Shown here in pieces: positions 19,372 to 21,949 of a stretch of 21,949 nucleotides of DNA; the first letter of the stretch is position 1, and the number at the start of each line of letters is the position of its first letter. The position numbers and the translations under genes were made by a program. The notes under the pieces were generated by a model. That model had not been told where the DNA came from. It saw only the letters and a list, made by a program, of their open reading frames with translations, and did no database searches. Source of the stretch: a virus. Location: IMG/VR virus record IMGVR_UViG_3300022187_000283, positions 1-21,949 of that record; one strand, 5' to 3'.

Positions 19372-21949
19372 AAAGATCCTCCATACGGAACGACTTCAGC
19401 AGGAGACAGTCCAGGTAAGAAGTTCTGATTGTTCTCTCGTTGGAAACGATTCTGCATTCTCATTAATGCCCCTGGATGTAGCATTTCCTGAATCTGGTAG
19501 TTGATTGCATAATCAAGAATTGTTCTGGAAGCCCAAAAGTTGACATAAGGAGTGTTGTTGTACAGTGCTTTCCAAGCAGTTTTCCCAATTTCTCCAACAG
19601 TTTCATCTCCTCTCAGTACTGCGGCTGTTGCTCCAGCCACTGCAAATACATCTTGTGCTGTTCCAATTGTAGGTCCACCGAGTAAATCGGCAAGACCATA
19701 ACCGTACTTGCGAACATCATTTAACAGCCAGTCAGATGCTAGTCCACCAAAGCCACTTTGGGTTACTCCAACGTATGCAATTTTATAAATGTTATCAGGG
19801 TCTCTTGGATCAAGTGGTTCTCGGCCTTTCAAAATGTCTTTAGCGGACTTTATGGCATAGCCGATGCCAACCATCGGAAGTAAATGCAAAAAGGCAGGAG
19901 CACCCATTTGGGCAACCCGTGGGAAGTTTCGCATCATCATCGACAACGGGAATCCTCTGAATTGCCAGAAAGTTCTTGCTGCCATTGCACTTGCAGTCCC
20001 TGATTTACCTGCTCCTTCTCCACCAAAAGGAATCCGTCTCATGAACGATTGTTCTGATGCTCCTGGTTCAATAACAGCCATCGTGTTTTCACCGACTATG
20101 AACATCTGGATTTTGTCTGCCAGTTGATGAGAACGTTTTACAAGATCAGGAGGTACTTTGCCGTTCTTGATGGCATCTCGGACTCCGTAAGGAGTGATCA
20201 GGTCATGTCCTTCAACTTTGGTTGTCGGTAACTTCCTGATATCTCCCCAATCTGCTTCTGTGATCCCGTACTGACTAAGAGCATATCGGTAACGTTCATT
20301 GAGTTGGTTCCATGGTCTTTTTGATGCCGTATACATGTCTCTAGACATAATATAAGCAGCACCGTTTCTCATGATATTTGTGAATCCATTCAGTGCGTTC
20401 CAACGGAAGAAATTATTATTTGCTCCTGTTACATACTGAGTAGCTGATCTTGCTGCAGCAAACCGACCTGCGGATGACCCAACTGCCCCCTCTAGTCCAA
20501 ATCCCATCAGAATGCCAAATTCTTTGATTTCCTTACTGGATAATGCTTGTAGTGCAGCTTTGTAGGTATCGTAATAAGCACTGAAGATATTGACTCCGTG
20601 GTAACTGCGAGTAAATGCCGTGTAGATCGGATCGCTAAAAGCACTGAATACGGCACTACCGAGTTTGGACATCGATTGCAAAGCAGTAATGTTTGCTGTC
20701 CACTGGTGCAATGAGGGATTCGCTATTTCATAGGCTTTCCCTGATACGACGTCAAAGTCTCCTTGCACTTTGTTTTTTTCAGAAGGAGTCATCTCCACAT
20801 TGGACATCAGTCTCTTGAACGTCAGATCTGGGTTCGGTCCCATACGGTTGATCAGTTCCAGATCGTCAGACAATCGTTCAATACCTGTCAGGATCGCATC
20901 TATCGGGTTTCTGTGACCATACTCGTTATTGTAAGCTAGCCATGAATCTGCATCTTTGAAATGCAACTGTCTGCTTTGAGAAACCTTGGAAGCCAGTGAC
21001 ATCCGACCTACGTTGAGATCCGTAGGGATCAATTCATGGACATGCCGATTTCCGGAAACAATATTGTCAAAGACTGCAGAAAGAAACTTTACCCGTTCAG
21101 CCTTGGTTTCAACAATTTCTCCTGTTGGCTTTACAAAGGTTCTCTCTACATCCAGTAACCCAGAGTTCTGATTCGGGTTGTCATCCGGCGCATTGTAAAG
21201 CCTCTGAATCCAACGATCTTTTGCTTCTTCTCTGGTAATTCCTTTTCTAAGAATTCCTCCTGCTTCAAACCCCCCAGACGCAATCGCTACTGAATCGTGA
21301 TACTGTGTGGTCACATGATCGGCTAGCCAACCGATATTCACCCCGTTTGCTCGGAATTGAGCAACTACATCCCTTTTGACTTCAATCGTGGCTTTCGCAA
21401 ATTTTTGAGCTAATTCGTTATTTGTAACTGGAACTCCTTTTTTCGGGGCATCAAACATTTCATGGACAACATCTCTATGGAAATTGACATCGTCAAAGAT
21501 CCCTTGGCCAAAAGGATACTGAATTTTTTTGTTTAAATTACTGCCCCCCAGAATAGTCGGTCTTGATAAAGCCCAAGCACCATCGATCCCAAGAGAATGG
21601 ATTATGTAATTTAAACGTTCCCTCCTTTTTGACGCTTGTTGTCCTGCTATCGAATCCAATTGCTGGAATCCCGTACCTCCTTTTTCAAAGTCCTTTTGCC
21701 ACCTCTGCGGCTGATACCCTGCAATATATTCTTTTAATTTCTTAGCCGATTTCGGGTCATTGACAATCCGGTTGTCTAACTGCGAATTGATGATAATTTG
21801 TGCTTTCCGTCTTCGTTTAGCGAATAACAGATCCTGTTTCATTTTCTCGGACATTGCTCCTGCGGCCCGTTTCAACTTCACAAGATACTCCGGATCTCCT
21901 TTCAGTAGAGCCATTTGCTGTTTTAATCGGTCAACCAACTCCTTGGCAT
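19368..21949 (-). CDS. Internal virion / DNA-ejection protein, C-terminal part (runs off window)
   Basis: The frame is open to the right edge, with no credible start, so about 860 C-terminal residues are seen. The sequence is largely helical, with hydrophobic glycine-rich stretches (MGAPAFLHLLPMVGIGYAIK; GFGLEGAVGSSAGRFAAARS). Its C-terminal region, TPYVNFWASRTILDYAINY, QEMLHPGALMRMQNRF and ENNQNFLPG, is the type seen at the end of large podovirus ejection proteins encoded just before the tail fibre. In T7 the counterpart gp16 is ejected to span the envelope; a lysozyme domain, if present, would be in the missing N-terminal part. The stop overlaps the fibre start (ATGA). Confidence 0.82.
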   Translation of the reverse strand, partial: AKELVDRLKQQMALLKGDPEYLVKLKRAAGAMSEKMKQDLLFAKRRRKAQIIINSQLDNRIVNDPKSAKKLKEYIAGYQPQRWQKDFEKGGTGFQQLDSIAGQQASKRRERLNYIIHSLGIDGAWALSRPTILGGSNLNKKIQYPFGQGIFDDVNFHRDVVHEMFDAPKKGVPVTNNELAQKFAKATIEVKRDVVAQFRANGVNIGWLADHVTTQYHDSVAIASGGFEAGGILRKGITREEAKDRWIQRLYNAPDDNPNQNSGLLDVERTFVKPTGEIVETKAERVKFLSAVFDNIVSGNRHVHELIPTDLNVGRMSLASKVSQSRQLHFKDADSWLAYNNEYGHRNPIDAILTGIERLSDDLELINRMGPNPDLTFKRLMSNVEMTPSEKNKVQGDFDVVSGKAYEIANPSLHQWTANITALQSMSKLGSAVFSAFSDPIYTAFTRSYHGVNIFSAYYDTYKAALQALSSKEIKEFGILMGFGLEGAVGSSAGRFAAARSATQYVTGANNNFFRWNALNGFTNIMRNGAAYIMSRDMYTASKRPWNQLNERYRYALSQYGITEADWGDIRKLPTTKVEGHDLITPYGVRDAIKNGKVPPDLVKRSHQLADKIQMFIVGENTMAVIEPGASEQSFMRRIPFGGEGAGKSGTASAMAARTFWQFRGFPLSMMMRNFPRVAQMGAPAFLHLLPMVGIGYAIKSAKDILKGREPLDPRDPDNIYKIAYVGVTQSGFGGLASDWLLNDVRKYGYGLADLLGGPTIGTAQDVFAVAGATAAVLRGDETVGEIGKTAWKALYNNTPYVNFWASRTILDYAINYQIQEMLHPGALMRMQNRFQRENNQNFLPGLSPAEVVPYGGSL

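Noticed and set aside
1-21949. CRISPR array, insertion sequence or RNA polymerase gene
   Set aside because: No regularly spaced repeats, no transposase, and no T7-type RNA polymerase frame are present in this window; the last could lie in the missing part.

Overview
The window is about half of the genome of a temperate, short-tailed (podovirus-type) tailed phage. The assignment rests on a head-tail connector portal protein, a two-subunit terminase, a large internal-virion/ejection protein, a tail fibre with a T7-gp17-type N-terminus, a LexA/CI-like repressor and a tyrosine integrase. The fibre repeats and several small conserved proteins look like those of marine podoviruses. The host cannot be named from sequence. 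Phage genes continue uninterrupted on both sides of attP, so this is the circular or virion form (or an assembly of it), not an integrated prophage. The attP core copies the 3' part of a bacterial tRNA-Phe(GAA), so the host should carry a matching tRNA-Phe gene.

Layout. (1) 1-5246, minus strand: the start of the late operon, reading leftward as small terminase subunit, a minimal ORF, a conserved small protein, two tiny basic proteins, large terminase subunit, coiled-coil protein, GNAT, an 11-residue-repeat protein and portal, which runs off the left edge. (2) 5247-5828: a gene-poor control region with a minus-strand promoter followed by an intrinsic terminator, a second operator-covered promoter next to the small terminase gene, structured DNA, and a plus-strand promoter. 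(3) 5829-7581, plus strand: six small genes including a GP88-like protein, with two intrinsic terminators. (4) 7626-8238: a regulatory stretch with a 28-bp-period direct repeat and a one-domain XRE regulator. (5) 13470-8422, minus strand: the early replication/recombination operon with an HTH-exonuclease fusion, a five-zinc-knuckle protein, an unknown, an ERF annealing protein, an unknown, a small membrane protein, a DUF669/SSB-like protein, a RusA resolvase and a DUF3987 helicase-like ATPase. (6) 13534-15116, plus strand: repressor and integrase, with attP inside the integrase gene. (7) 21949-15110, minus strand: the end of the late operon with internal-virion protein (partial), two fibres, a small structural protein, a BhlA-type holin, a secreted Cys protein, a tiny membrane protein and an M15 endolysin. 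Scaffold, capsid and tail-tube genes must lie in the missing part between the two window ends.

How it may work together. A recurring operator, TGATCA-N4-TGATnn with half-sites ten bases apart, lies at the early promoter/repressor start, beside the plus-strand promoter, over a lone promoter at 8259, and over the promoter next to the small terminase gene. This suggests that one repressor (most simply the S24-type one at 13534) silences the lytic genes directly. The upstream late promoter followed after about 145 nt by a terminator resembles the lambda pR'-tR' arrangement and suggests antitermination; no Q-like gene was recognised with confidence. Because attP lies inside int, integration would exchange the last 16 or so residues of integrase for host-encoded residues.
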